This document shows positions 1-26,217 of a stretch of 64,000 nt of DNA, in pieces. The position numbers and the translations under genes were made by a program. The notes beneath the pieces were generated by a model that searched no databases, was not told where the DNA came from, and saw only the letters and a list, made by a program, of their open reading frames with translations. Each line of letters starts with the position of its first letter. Positions within the stretch are counted from its first letter, which is position 1. The DNA is from Cheilinus undulatus (taxonomy: Eukaryota > Chordata > Actinopteri > Labriformes > Labridae). The stretch spans positions 28,337,855 to 28,401,854 of the forward strand of contig NC_054867.1 in NCBI RefSeq assembly GCF_018320785.1, written 5' to 3'.

Positions 1-375
1 TTTATGTGCAGACACTTGTGGTGCTTCCTTGAATTGTAATGCAAGTCTGTCACAAACATATTTACAGTCCAAAGGAACTACAAACTTTATTGACTACAGG
101 TGAGAAGTCAGAGGAATACAACTGGATTAAGACCAGCTTATTTCCATCCTTTAAGCTTAGCTCTTTCATTTTTCTTCCGTTTATAAATGTGTACTTGGTA
201 ACGTCCACTCTTATGTTCTGTTTTTGGTGAAAAAATAAAGTTTTGTTTTCGGTGAAGTGTCATCTTTGGTTTTGTGAACTATACACAATCCATTCAAATC
301 AGAAAAACCACTGCGTTCACTATTTGAAAAATGCAGCCCTTAAATTTCAACTATATATATATATATATATATATA
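1..375. other. Possible 3' end of an upstream gene, then an AT microsatellite
   Basis: No convincing coding exon is visible. An AATAAA hexamer at 234-239 is followed by a GT-rich stretch at about 241-275, the usual layout of a vertebrate polyadenylation site. This could be the 3' UTR tail of a + strand gene that starts left of the window. A dinucleotide AT run at about 352-377 closes the stretch and abuts the transposon that follows. Confidence 0.3.
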
Positions 376-1881
376 TAAGTATATAAGTATTGCCGCCTTT
401 CTGATTCCTGAGTTTTTTGCATATTTATCACACTTAAATGCTTTGGATCATCAAAACAATTTCATTTATTTCACAATGACAATCCAAGTAAATAGAAAAT
501 GCAGTGTCTGAATGATTATTTAATTTTTTTTGGGGGGGGGGGTCCAAACCTATCTGGCCCTGTGTGAAAAAGTAATTGCACCCTGAACCTAATAACTGGT
601 TGTGCCACCCTTGGCAGCAATAACTGAAATTAAGCGTTTGTGATAACTGGTGATGAGTCTTTCTCATCGCTGTGGAGGAATTTTGGTCCACTCTTCTTCA
701 CAGAATTGTTTGAACTCAGACATATTGGAGAGTTTTCCAGCATGAACCGCCTTTTTAAGGTCACACCACATCATCTCAATTGGATTTAAGTCCGGATGTT
801 GACTTGGCCACTCTAAAACTTTCTTTTTTTTCTTTCTTTTTTTTTTTTTTTTTTTGAGCCATTCAGAGGTGGACTTGCTGGTATGTTTTGGGTTGTCCTG
901 CTGCATAACCCAAGAGCGCTTGAGCTTGAGAGCATGAACTGATGGCTGGAGATTTGCCTTCAGGATTTTCTGGTAGAAAGCAGAATTCATTGTCCCATCA
1001 ATCACAGCAAGTGGTCCGGGTCCTGAAGCAGCAAAGCAGCCCCAGACCATCAAACTGACACCACCATGTTTGACTGCTGGCATGATGTTCTTTTTATCAA
1101 ATGCTGTGTTGTTTTTACACCAGATGTAACAGGCCGCACACCTTCCAAAATGTTCAACTTTTGTCTCATCAGTCCTCAGAATATTTTTCCAAAAGTCTTG
1201 GGGATCATCAAGATGTTTCTTGGCAAATGTGAGATGAGCCTTTGTGTTCTTTTTTGTCAGCAGTGGTTCTGGCCTTGTAACTCTTCCATGATGCCATTTT
1301 TGCTCCATGTCTTTCTTATGGTTGAGTCATGAACTCTGACCTTAACTGAGGCCTGCAGTTCTTTAGATGTCGTTCTGGGTTCTTTTGGACCTCCTGGATG
1401 AGTCGTTGTTGCACTCTTGGGGTCATTTTGGTTGGCCGTTGACCACTCCTAGGAAGGTTCACCACTGTTCCAGCTTTTTTCCCCAGTTTCTTTGGATTGT
1501 GGCATGATTTTGAGATCTTGTAGCCTACTTCACTTTGTCTGACAGCTTCTTTTAAAGCAGTATCTTGATTCAACAAATCTGGCGGTAATCAGGTCTGGGT
1601 GTGGCCAGTGAAATTGAACTCAGCTTTCCAAGAACTGTGGTTAATCACAGCTAACTCATGATTTAACAAGGGGGGCAATTACTTTTTCACACAGGGCCAG
1701 ATAGGTTAGGATCCCCCCCCCCCCCCTTAGAAATTAAATAATCATTCAGACACTGCATTTTCTATTTACTTGGGTTTTCTTTGTGAAATAAAATTGGTTT
1801 GATGATCATAACATTTAGTGTGATAAATATGCAAAAAACTCAGGAATCCAAAAAGGGGGCAAATACTTGTTCAAGGCACTG
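376..1881 (-). mobile_element. Tc1-like DNA transposon with ~200 bp terminal inverted repeats
   Basis: About 200 bp at the left end (385-585) is repeated in inverted orientation at the right end (1668-1870). Both arms contain the same stretch reading through a G or C homopolymer and a 'ggccctgtgtgaaaaagtaa' motif. The right end finishes CACTG followed by TA, as expected for Tc1 insertion at TA. The outermost bases of the left end appear lost into an AT microsatellite. Between the arms lies a broken transposase on the minus strand. The element ends about 0.9 kb upstream of the crbn start codon. The arms are still clearly alike, so it is moderately old rather than ancient. Confidence 0.85.
664..1576 (-). 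pseudogene. Broken Tc1-family transposase
   Basis: Two minus-strand reading blocks, 1576-1316 then 1308-664, together look like a Tc1-family transposase. The first is the helix-turn-helix DNA-binding half with the GKKAG and LPRSGQRPTK motifs. The second is the DDE catalytic half, with RTDETKVEHFG, a GGVSLMVWGCFAASG block, QQDNPKHTSK and HPDLNPIEMMW. The two blocks are in different frames, so at least one frameshift separates them. A run of lysines and one arginine from an expanded A/T-rich tract (about 820-856) sits between the second and third catalytic motifs, where the family normally has a short linker. The gene is very unlikely to be active. Confidence 0.85.
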
Positions 1882-1884
1882 TAG

Positions 1885-2700
1885 TTAGGCCAAGGATTTC
1901 AGGTAAGACCCTGTAGTGGAAAGCACAGCGACTAATGAAGATAATTTAAAATAATATAATGAAGTCCTATTGGCAAAGACTTTGTGTTTTAGGTATTCTC
2001 AGTGAAGTGACTGAAGCTCTACTCACACTTAAATTTTTTGAATTTCACAGAGTGATCTGCATGTGCACCCGGGGGAATTTGTCCCTGCCAGCCCCATGAT
2101 ATTTCCCCCACCCCCGCACCCCCATTGCCTGACAGACAAACTGCAGGAAAACTTCCTGCTGTGAGGGACAAGTGTGAATATGCAAGTCAGTACATTTTCT
2201 GGGTAGGTTCTATTTTAGACCTGCATGTGTGAAACGGGCCGTAGTAACTTCCCTCGTTGGGCAAATGTAGGACAAGTTAAAGGAGTCAATGCACAGAACC
2301 ACACGTACACGTTTGCTTTTTTCTTCTTCTTTTTAGCAATAGGTTAAAAATTAACAAGCTAGCGGATTTATGTGTTGTTAGAAGTATCCTTATCTTTTAT
2401 TTCGCTTAGACATTAATTTTGAAGCACACTTGTGTGGTTTGCATAACTTATCTCAATGATTCAGTTTGATGAGGTTTTGTACTCGATAGGTTCCTCAAAA
2501 GGAGTTGGCCTGCTGAGGAAAAAGCTCATATTTACAACTGTGGGCTATGCCTGAGGCAAATGAGACATAAAGGAAGAGGGGAAGTTATTGTCGCATTCTT
2601 TAACTGGGCTTGTATTGAGGCAAATAGCCATAAAATGTAAATCCTTTTTTCGATCGCAGACTGCAGAAATAATTTTCCATCCATTTCACATAAAAACGGT
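1885..2700. other. Intergenic stretch upstream of crbn, nothing recognised
   Basis: AT-rich DNA between the Tc1-like element and the crbn promoter. I see no coding exon and no clear repeat end. A C-rich patch at 2068-2130 has no obvious function. Confidence 0.4.
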
Positions 2701-2714
2701 TTCGCCCTGATTAA

Positions 2715-2728
2715 GCACCAGGTGGCGC
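2715..2728 (+). promoter_or_regulatory. CTCF-like motif in the crbn promoter
   Basis: The 14-mer GCACCAGGTGGCGC matches the CTCF core CCASYAGRKGGCRS at 13 of 14 positions. It lies about 70 bp upstream of the crbn start codon, inside the likely 5' UTR or proximal promoter. Binding is inferred from the motif alone. Confidence 0.4.
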
Positions 2729-2798
2729 TCTATATCCGTCTCTACGCTGCACTCTTAAGACTCCGTAGAAGAAGAGCAAGTATTGTAAACACAGGGCT

Positions 2799-17718
<14,920 letters not shown>

Positions 17719-17977
17719 TGTGATGGACTACTTGTTAAAATTGCAAACACCCCGCAAACCTGTATCTTCAAGCACTTGCTGGCCGTGATTACTTGTAATA
17801 ATCGATGCATCACACACTGCCTGTCGCCCCTGGCAGCAGATCAGTCAAACAGCAGAAAGCTCATTTGGCTTCGAGAGGAACTCTTAGAGTGAATTCAGAC
17901 AGGATGCAGGTTTTAAACGTTTCTTGTAATGCAGAGACAGAAATGAGACAGCTCAGTGTGTTCTGAAGTGTGGCAGT

Positions 17978-17983
17978 AATAAA
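17978..17983 (+). terminator. crbn: Likely crbn polyadenylation signal
   Basis: A canonical AATAAA lies 260 bp after the cereblon stop codon, giving a short 3' UTR. It is the first canonical hexamer I see downstream. Confidence 0.5.
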
Positions 17984-17989
17984 GCAAAG

Positions 17990-20375
17990 CAGATAGAACA
18001 AATGACACTGGAACATCACAGCATGCATCTTTGTCATGTTGATTCTTTGCTCTTTGCAGACACACAACCACACATCTTTGCTCAATGCATTCTTTACTTT
18101 CACCTTATTTCCCTCCCTATGGCAGAGTGTGAATACATGCAGCTAAGATTGGGATTATCTACTGTAAACAGGCTGAGGTAGCTACTATAATCTGTTGTAG
18201 AACCCTTTAGGTCCAAAATTCACCTTCAGGTTCTATCAGATCTGTCTCAGATGTCAGTTCAGCTGCTGCAGGTCTGCAGAGGAAACCGTTGAAGCTAAAG
18301 TGAACTCACGTACTTGTTATTCTGTCGCTATAGGGGATATTTTCAATCAAACAGGATGTATTTTTGTATGCAGGAAGATTAGAAGGTTATTTAACATGCT
18401 CATCCATGTGTGCTACTGTGCTTTGTGTGTGTTATACTTGATATAATCAATGTTTTGAATTCAAAGAAAGCTCTTTGTCCAATCAGATACCGTGCTTCAG
18501 GAAACGAGCTTCATCCCTGGTTGCACATGTGAGAATCAAAGGAGTTTTGATGCCTTAATGGCAGACTGTTCTCAAAAGTCAAAGCCGAATAAGAGAGGAG
18601 CATTGACCCATCATCATGGACGTTTCTTCATGTTTGGCATGTTAAAATTGTGTGCCTACAACCCATATCGATGTCTTTTGATACATTGGATGAATTAGTG
18701 AACCCCAGACTTGAATGAAAGATTGTAAATGATGAAAGTGTTGAGGAGATTTAAAATAAGTATCTGATTTTTTTCAGATTGTTTTAGTTTAAGGTCTCAG
18801 TTTTCAGGATTTTACTGCTTGCGATTTTGTTGCAAGTTGTTGACTGAAAAAAAAAGGCAGTTATAGCATTTGTTCCGTAACATAGCTGGAGTTTTACAGT
18901 TGAAAGACTTTCACATATCAGAGAATTGTTAGGACATATTCTATGAATTGAAAAATCTTTTTGTATGTTTTCCTCTTTTTCTTAAAAGTTAATTTTGTTC
19001 AATGCATCATATATTGAGGCTTAAAGAGTTTTTTAGTTCAGTTCCTGTAAATGTTGAACAAAGAAGGTATGTCCTTTGAGTAAGCTAGAAGAAGGCTAGC
19101 TGTTTCCCTGTATCCAGTCTTTGTGCTAAGCTAGGCTAAGAAAATCTTGGATGTAGCTTTACAAATATCGTACAGATATGAGAGTGATGTCTCACAAAAA
19201 ATATGACATTAAAGCTTATCTTAAATCTTAACTGTTATAATATCAGAGCAAGCCTTTAAGTTGGGAAATCCTTTCAGATTAAATGCATTTTACCTGTATG
19301 GCCAGAGAACTGTTTCGTGTGGTTGTGTAGTTCTGAGTTGTCTATTTTGTTTAATCTATCCTCATATTTCTGTGGTCTTACTCTGAAACAGTGGCTCTCA
19401 AACTGTGGTGGTGGGTGAAGATTTTAATGAGCCACTCCAGAATGGAAAAAGTTTACATGTTTGCCTCAACAGAGGCGTTATTTATGTGAAGTTAACTATT
19501 TAGGTTGTTTAACATGTTGATGTGGCACAAACACTGAACACAAATGGACCTTCTTTTTGACTCCTACAGAATTAGGATGAGAAGATTGAAATGTATTTTT
19601 TTTTTGTTTTAAAAATTTGATACTTAAACTTAAATATGAAAATCAGATAAAAATCAAATTTTTTATTTAAAAAAGCCATTATCTACAGTAATCTTTTCTG
19701 CATCTCATGAATACTAAAGTAGGTAAAGTAGATATGAGTGTTTACATGCTTGCTGGTATTTTAATAATGATACTCTTGGCCCTTTCAGTCATCTCTGTGT
19801 TGGACTGGGGAGGGGAAATGCAAATTCTTCCCCCTCTACGGGAGCAGCATGACAGAAATTATAGATAGTGCTACACAGGGTCAGATGTAAAAAATGATGT
19901 GAAGGATTCAGGTGCTCTTGAAGGATAAGGGAAAACCTGCAAACAAATCCATCATGGGAAAGGGCAGTCTACACTACAATCTGAGGCACTCTGAGGAAAA
20001 AAAGACTTTATTTTACTGGAATCTGTCTATGCATTTTGATTTATCTGAGTCTTCATCAGGATATAGTAGGCAATAAAACATTTCTTTTAATCCTCTTACA
20101 TATTAAGGGTATACAATCTATTTTATTCCATATATTTTTCTTTCCTGCACAAAGTGCTCCTACTTTACTCACAATGTATTTTGACCACTTACAGGGTTTT
20201 CCCCCTTCTTACTTCTCATGTACTCCAGAGTTGTGAGCCTTTAGCAGACATGAGAGGTGGACTACTGTGAACCTATTTCTAAAGTCACGCCTCAATTTTT
20301 TTTCAATTTTGTGGTCTCCAAACTCAGCTGACATTGCAAGAAACATGATTTATTTCAATTAGGCTTTGTATAGTC
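17990..20375. other. Intergenic stretch downstream of crbn
   Basis: AT-rich, with no coding exon. A word resembling a hAT terminus (CAGTGGCTCTCAAACTG, about 19391) is seen, but no matching right end. Confidence 0.4.
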
Positions 20376-20693
20376 CTCTAAAACAGTGGTTCCCAAAGTA
20401 AGGGTTGGGTTCCCCAGTGGGGTCGCGAGACATTCAGTCAGGGTCACAGGATGATCACCAAGAAACAGAGAAATTTGAAATGATTTAAAGAAGTGTGTTT
20501 ATCCATTATTGTAAAAGAAATAGCCTTCAATTTTAAATCAAGCACAGTTATCTAGAAAGATTTGTGCTTACATGAAGGTAATGTGTACAAAAACTCCCTA
20601 AAATGTAAACATGATGTACACTTTAACCCCCTGCAGGGTCGGTGGGTGTGTACGGTATCTTACGCCTTTATTTTGGGAACCTCTGCTCTAAAG
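20376..20693. mobile_element. hAT-type MITE with 8-bp target-site duplication
   Basis: The element proper is 20384-20685 (302 bp). It starts CAGTGGTTCCCAAAG and ends TTTTGGGAACCTCTG, an imperfect inverted repeat of hAT type. It is flanked by CTCTAAAA (20376-20383) and CTCTAAAG (20686-20693), an 8-bp duplication with one mismatch, which is the hAT hallmark. An internal 'ggggtcgcgagacattc' word is also typical of these elements. There is no transposase, so it is non-autonomous. Confidence 0.75.
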
Positions 20694-20699
20694 CCCCCT

Positions 20700-21990
20700 A
20701 AAAACAACAAGAAAATCAGTTCAAGAGTCAGAAAATGTGAGTTTAAAAGTTCCTGTGTCCATAAGAGGCATACATTTATGGTTTGGATAAGTTTTTATCT
20801 GCATGTGAGCATACTTGTACAACAGTGATGATTTTGTTAACTAAAACTATGACAAAAATGTTAGTAAACTATCTTTTTTTCCATTAGGAAGATGAGACAA
20901 TAGATTTTTAATCCTAAAACTATGACTAAGATAAGTTTTCTTTATTGAGAATAAGATGAGACAAAAATGTTATTGCTGGACTAATGGGCATTCAGATTCC
21001 ATATTTTTCCACTCAGTATAATCAGTAAAAAAACAAGAGATTGAAAACATAACAATTTAAGAATTAAAAGTGAATTAATATCAGTGTTTTAAATTTAAAT
21101 TAATTTTATAACATGGTCGGTAAAAAATCAACACAGTTGTCTGACTTACATGTAAGGACTTTTTATTGACTAAACTGGTCTATACATTTTTAAAGTGAAA
21201 ATGACTGAAATGAGACTTAAACTAAAGGGCATTTTAACCTAAAGACTGAGACTGAATATGAAATAGTTGTTATACATCTATATCTTTATCTGAGAGCCTC
21301 TGTGAGTTTACCATCTTTGATCTGAGGACTGGCTGGTCCTTTATTTGAGACAGATCTTAAAAGGTTTTTAGGGTTCAGAGTGAATCGTGTTTCCTCAAAA
21401 GTATAAGAATATTTCCAGACTAATCAACGTGCCTTTATTGTGTTTGTGTACTCGCACGTGTCTGCTCAAACTCTGACTGTGCAGTTTATCAGTCCTGTGT
21501 GCAGGTACACGGGAACAGAGGATCATTTGTATGCAGAACACAGTGAGGGTCTAATGAGTCTCTGTGAGCGGGACAGCAGCCTTGATGTCCATGTGACTGC
21601 CCCTCAGAGAAAAGCATTAATAGTAATGATGTTGACAGGAATCCAGTCATGCAAGGTGCATGTTTGTCATTTCTCTCCACTTCAGTGTGATGCCTAAAAT
21701 ACAGCAGACTTGTTTTGTGGCTTTTGTAGTGTTTCTCTGCTTCTCTCTAGTGAAGTTCTTGGCCGCACAAATCATTTGTAAAGTGTCATTGCTATTGTCT
21801 TAATTTAAGGAATTAAAACTGGTGAACAGGTCAGCTGTTTCATATTTTTGAATAAGATGCAGTGTAAAAATGCTAAATTATTCACTGAAACTAAGCCGTG
21901 CCATCAAATCAACATTTCTGCTTGATTAGTATGTTAAAATAAATCGTGCCAAGAGTACCGTTGAATTATTTTAGATTTATTCATTTTGTG
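20700..21990. other. Intergenic stretch, no gene seen
   Basis: AT-rich with low-complexity 'aaaatgag'-type words at 20825-21240. The segment at 21440-21700 is less AT-rich, but its small open frames have no recognisable protein features. Confidence 0.35.
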
Positions 21991-21994
21991 TTTA

Positions 21995-22213
21995 TTTGAG
22001 TTTAGAAATCTTATTGCAAAAGGCATCAATCACCATCCCACACTTGAAGTCACTGAGCTCAGCAGAACAACACATTTAGTATCACACATCTTTACAAGTA
22101 AAGCCTGCATGGCTAGGTGCTTGATTTTATACACGTGTGGCAACAGGTCTGATTGAAACACCTGGATGTAATAATTAACAGATATGGCCAAATACTTTTG
22201 TCTATATAAAGTA
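21995..22213. mobile_element. Fragment of a Tc1-type element end
   Basis: The right edge reads 'gatatggccaaatacttttgtctatata', which closely resembles a terminal repeat common to fish Tc1-type elements. The preceding 150 bp ('caatcaccatcccacacttgaag...') fits the subterminal part of such an element. No left end was found. Confidence 0.5.
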
Positions 22214-22219
22214 GGTTGC

Positions 22220-23530
22220 TTTTTTGTCACATACTAAGTCATTATTATTAGTTTCACTTAGTTTCATAACATGCTTAAAGCCCTTCCAGGAGCTTTATAT
22301 ACATTTCCTTACTATGCTGCCCCTCCACTCTCTCTCACTGTAATGTATGGCTATTCCTATTCCTCCTTCAGTCTCTTGTCTTCCTGTAAGATATTCATGG
22401 TTTGTTTGAAGTTTAACACTAATTTAGTATCTGGAGTTGAGATTTCTGTTTTTCCCCCTTGTCAACTGTCAGTTAACTTTAAGAAAACAAAAAATAGGGG
22501 ATAGAGAATAATGGAAATCTGTTTCATAGCAAATGCCACACCATGTCAAAGAAAGTGCCAGAGAAAAAAAAAAAAAAACAGGAAAATGGACCTCATGTGG
22601 AAATTGTAACGTCACCACAGTAAATCTCTGAGCTATAGCGTGCTTATTTACATGTCATTTAAGATGTCCATGCAAGTGGGGCTGTGTTGAAGTGATGCAT
22701 GCACACACTGTACATGACTGCATTACTTTAAAGAACAGCCAGTGTGCGTGTTGATGTAATTATTGAGGCTTATATAACATGGTTAGGGGGCCGACACTAT
22801 AAATCTCCCATATTAACATTGTGCACCTTTTTTCTCAAGCTTTCTGTGAGACATCTACAATGTGAAACATGTTTTTAGAGGGACACAAAAGGTATATCAA
22901 TGTGTATTGTAGACGGTTTTAAAGTTCATTGATTACAAGACAGTTATTGCTGTACTGTTAAGACTAGTAGGTAGTCAGCTGATCCTGGCCGAAACTGGAG
23001 AAGTATCTCAGCATGGAGAAATTTGCCTTGACAGTATGTTTTAAGCTGAAAGTCTGATCACATTTTTGTTCAGTGTAAAACAACCATGCCATCGCCTTTA
23101 GGATTATTTAATTTGTGAGTTAGCTGCACACCAGTAAGGTATCACTATCCAGCTTATGGTGATTTAATTTACATTTTTTCTACTTTCTTTTTTTTGGGGT
23201 GGGGGGTTGTTATGTTTGTACACATCTTAAGGCATGACTATCGTAGTTATTTGTCTCTTAATAGATTTATAAAGATGACCAAAATATCCTTCCTAACTTT
23301 GGGGACTGAATCAGTTGAAGTGGTATAAAACTGGTCATGGATTCAATTGTAGCATAGACCAACAGGTTGGTCTGATATTTTGCTCTGACATTTTTTTTTA
23401 ATATGCCAAACAGAGGTAATTATCAATATTTATCTTTTACAATCTGAGAATTTAGTTTGACTGTGGTATTTATAAAGTTTGGGGTGGCTGCGGTGTTCTG
23501 GTATTTCATAGCTATTTCTGAGTTGATGTA
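22220..23530. other. Intergenic stretch with a possible conserved non-coding segment
   Basis: No coding exon is seen. An A homopolymer occurs at about 22565-22580. The segment at about 22620-22800 is less repetitive than its surroundings and contains homeodomain-like words (TTATTTACATGTCATTTA, GATGTAATTATTGAGG). It may be a conserved element, but that cannot be judged from one genome. Confidence 0.25.
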
Positions 23531-23534
23531 ACAC

Positions 23535-24365
23535 ACTTTTTTGTCATTGCACTCAAATTATTTGACAACTATTCCTCTGCCGAGTTTTCCCAGAATGCCT
23601 TTGGGCATTGGACACTTTTGCACCATGAGTGACGTTACCATCTCAGTCAGACAAGAACCACCTGTCTCTAACATGGTTTGGATAGCATACACCCTAAAAA
23701 GCTGAATAAGTTATACATACTCATAATCATTGTTGAAACTAATTCTGCCAATGTTTGTAAGAAGTAGGAAAACATTTTGGGGTACTCGAATTCAAATCTA
23801 TAATTTATACTACAGTTCCTGATTAATTAGGTTGATTCAGTAGAACTCAAAATATTAGAGGCAACTGAACTGGTTTATTCAATGAATAATAAAAAACAGT
23901 ATGTGTTTAGTAGGGTTAGTTATATCAACTCAATTTAATTTGTACATTTATGTTAGGTTAACTGAACGTTTTTTAGTTAGATACACAGTGGAAGCTTTCC
24001 TGCTGTTTATATCCAACTCAAGACAACATGTTTAAGTATTTTTCCTTAAGTGATATGTTCTTCATTGACTGCAATTTTCCCTTATTTCTATAACATACTT
24101 TAATCTTGAACATTCATTTCACACAAGCTAGCCCAACTTAAGTACCTATTACTGAAAGAAGCACATTTTACCAGGGGATTTAATTCTATCCTTTTCCGTA
24201 CACTAACTACAGTATGTAGAGGTTTTTACCCACAGGTTGTACTTCTCAAACCGAGTCAGCGACTTCACACATGGTGCAAAAGTGTTTAATGCCCAAAGGC
24301 ATTCTGAGAAAACTCTGCAGATGAAGGAATGATTGTCAAATAATTTGATTACAATGACAAAAATA
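23535..24365. mobile_element. MITE-like element with ~150-bp inverted arms
   Basis: The left arm (about 23535-23685) and right arm (about 24215-24365) are inverted copies. Shared words include TTTTGTCATTG, TCAAATTATTTGACAA, CAGAATGCCTTTGGGCATT and ACACTTTTGCACCATG. The roughly 530-bp centre is AT-rich without coding capacity. The whole could fold as one large hairpin. Confidence 0.7.
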
Positions 24366-24369
24366 TTTT

Positions 24370-25500
24370 AAAATGATCCTGTACTGATTACTTGAAAAGG
24401 AAAATTTGTTCAATCAACTCAGAAAAAATAGAGCCGAAAAGCTATTTTGTATCTTTAAGTCAAAACTCAAAAAAAATGTTTTAACAACCTTCTATTCTTC
24501 TGTCTTAGAGTATACACTTTGTGTAGAAGGGCACTTGCAGGATAAGATACTTTACAGTCTTTGTCACTTAAAATTGATTAAAATTAGCTCACTTCAGGTG
24601 GCATGATTGTTCAAATTAAAATATATGAAACATATAAGGGGAAATTTCAGTGGATGAGAAACATGCAAATTATATGTTTATATTTGAGTCACACTCAAAA
24701 AAATAATTTCCACCACTCAAACCTTTTGAGTAACCACTTAGCAACATCAAATATACTGAGTATTTTCTACTTGTCCAGTTTTGCAGTGTAGTGATGGTTG
24801 TCTCTCAGTTTAAAGGTTGGTACTTTGACTCACCTCCTGCCAGCAACATGTAAAATTATTCTTAGGCAACACCAAATTGTTTCCAATCGGCACAGCCATC
24901 ATTGAGTGTTCTTTGCCATCAGCGTGTGGATGTGATACAAAAAGCTCTTTGAGTGGTCAGAAGACTAGAAAAGTGCTCGATAACTATTGTCCATTTAGCA
25001 ATTTCACAATCTGAACCCCTCACGGTTCAATTTTGAACAGGGAACATCTGAAATACAAAGTGAAGGACATGCATCCAGATGGATCATTTTTGAGACTGAC
25101 CAATAAAGAATCGCTTGATGATGATAAACGCACAGTTCGTTCATTATGTACTGACCTTGGTGCGGCTAAAAAATAAATGGGCCATGTTCCCTGTGCAGCA
25201 CTGTTAGGCTGTATCAGCCTTTGGTGAGCTGCTCATTCACTGTGAGGATCCTTCGTCATGAGGCTCTCTTTTCAATCCAAAAAATACTGTTGATTATGTT
25301 TCAGGCTAGTATCTTTAGCGTTCAATGAATCAATACAATTCATAGGTGTGAGTGTGATCCTTGGTGTGAGGGCCCAGTACAAACTTAACAGTGAACGACA
25401 TGAACATGATGATGGGCTTATTAGAGTCAGTAGAATACTGAAATGACATTTAATACTAAAAAATGCGTCTGCTGCCATGTTTACAGCGTGATTTTATTCT
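24370..25500. other. Intergenic stretch, part repeat
   Basis: A short repeat-like block (about 24685-24795, 'actcaaaaaaataatttccaccactcaaacc...ttttgcagtgtag') shares character with the element at 12900. The rest holds no recognisable gene. Confidence 0.35.
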
Positions 25501-25503
25501 TTT

Positions 25504-26217
25504 TTTATTTGTTTATTTTACCCAACAGCCTCAACAACATACAGTCGTATAGTCAGTGATAGTAACACAGCAGTCACAATAAAGAACACTTAAACAAATC
25601 AAAATGTGTTTCTCAACGTTACAACAACTTTCTGCTGGTGCCTGTTATATATTTTCCACTCATGGCCTTCTGTGGCATTTTACACTTTTGTATTACCTCT
25701 GTGAGTTGTTTTTGCTCTAACACACTCATGATTATAGCTTATATTTGGAAACAACCCTACAAATACAGTTAATATTACCCATTACCTCCCGTGCTTTAAT
25801 CAAAACAATAAAACAGCAATTTCCTTTATTCAAAATGACAATAAAACTGACTCATTAGACTTTTTCTCATAAGTTTTTATAGAATCCACAATCCGCTGTC
25901 AAATATGTTTTACTTAATATCCAAAGTCATAACAATATGATGTCTGTTCTGATCCTTTGCTCTCTCTCAAAGAGCACAGATGACCATCCATCATTCTTCA
26001 CCATCTGGAGCAATTCTCAGCAGCAGTCACATGCCTTCATTAGGTGAGAGCTTCTCTGACACGCCATATTTTCACATGTTAGAGACACACAATCACTGTT
26101 TGTCTTCTCCTGTTCAGATGAACAGTCTTCATAAGCGCAGGGAGTGATGGAGCAGCGTCACCAGACGCACAAAAGTTAGCAGGCAGTCAGTCTTCTTTCT
26201 TTTCCACATTTTAAGTC
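25504..26217 (-). other. Likely 3' UTR of the vasotocin-receptor-like gene
   Basis: Downstream of the receptor stop codon on the minus strand there is no open frame. Minus-strand AATAAA hexamers occur at 25825-25830, 25512-25517 and 25504-25509, so the 3' UTR could be roughly 0.4-0.7 kb. Confidence 0.35.

Noticed and set aside
19385-19420. hAT-like terminus CAGTGGCTCTCAAACTG
   Set aside because: No matching inverted end or target duplication was found within reach, so no element was called.
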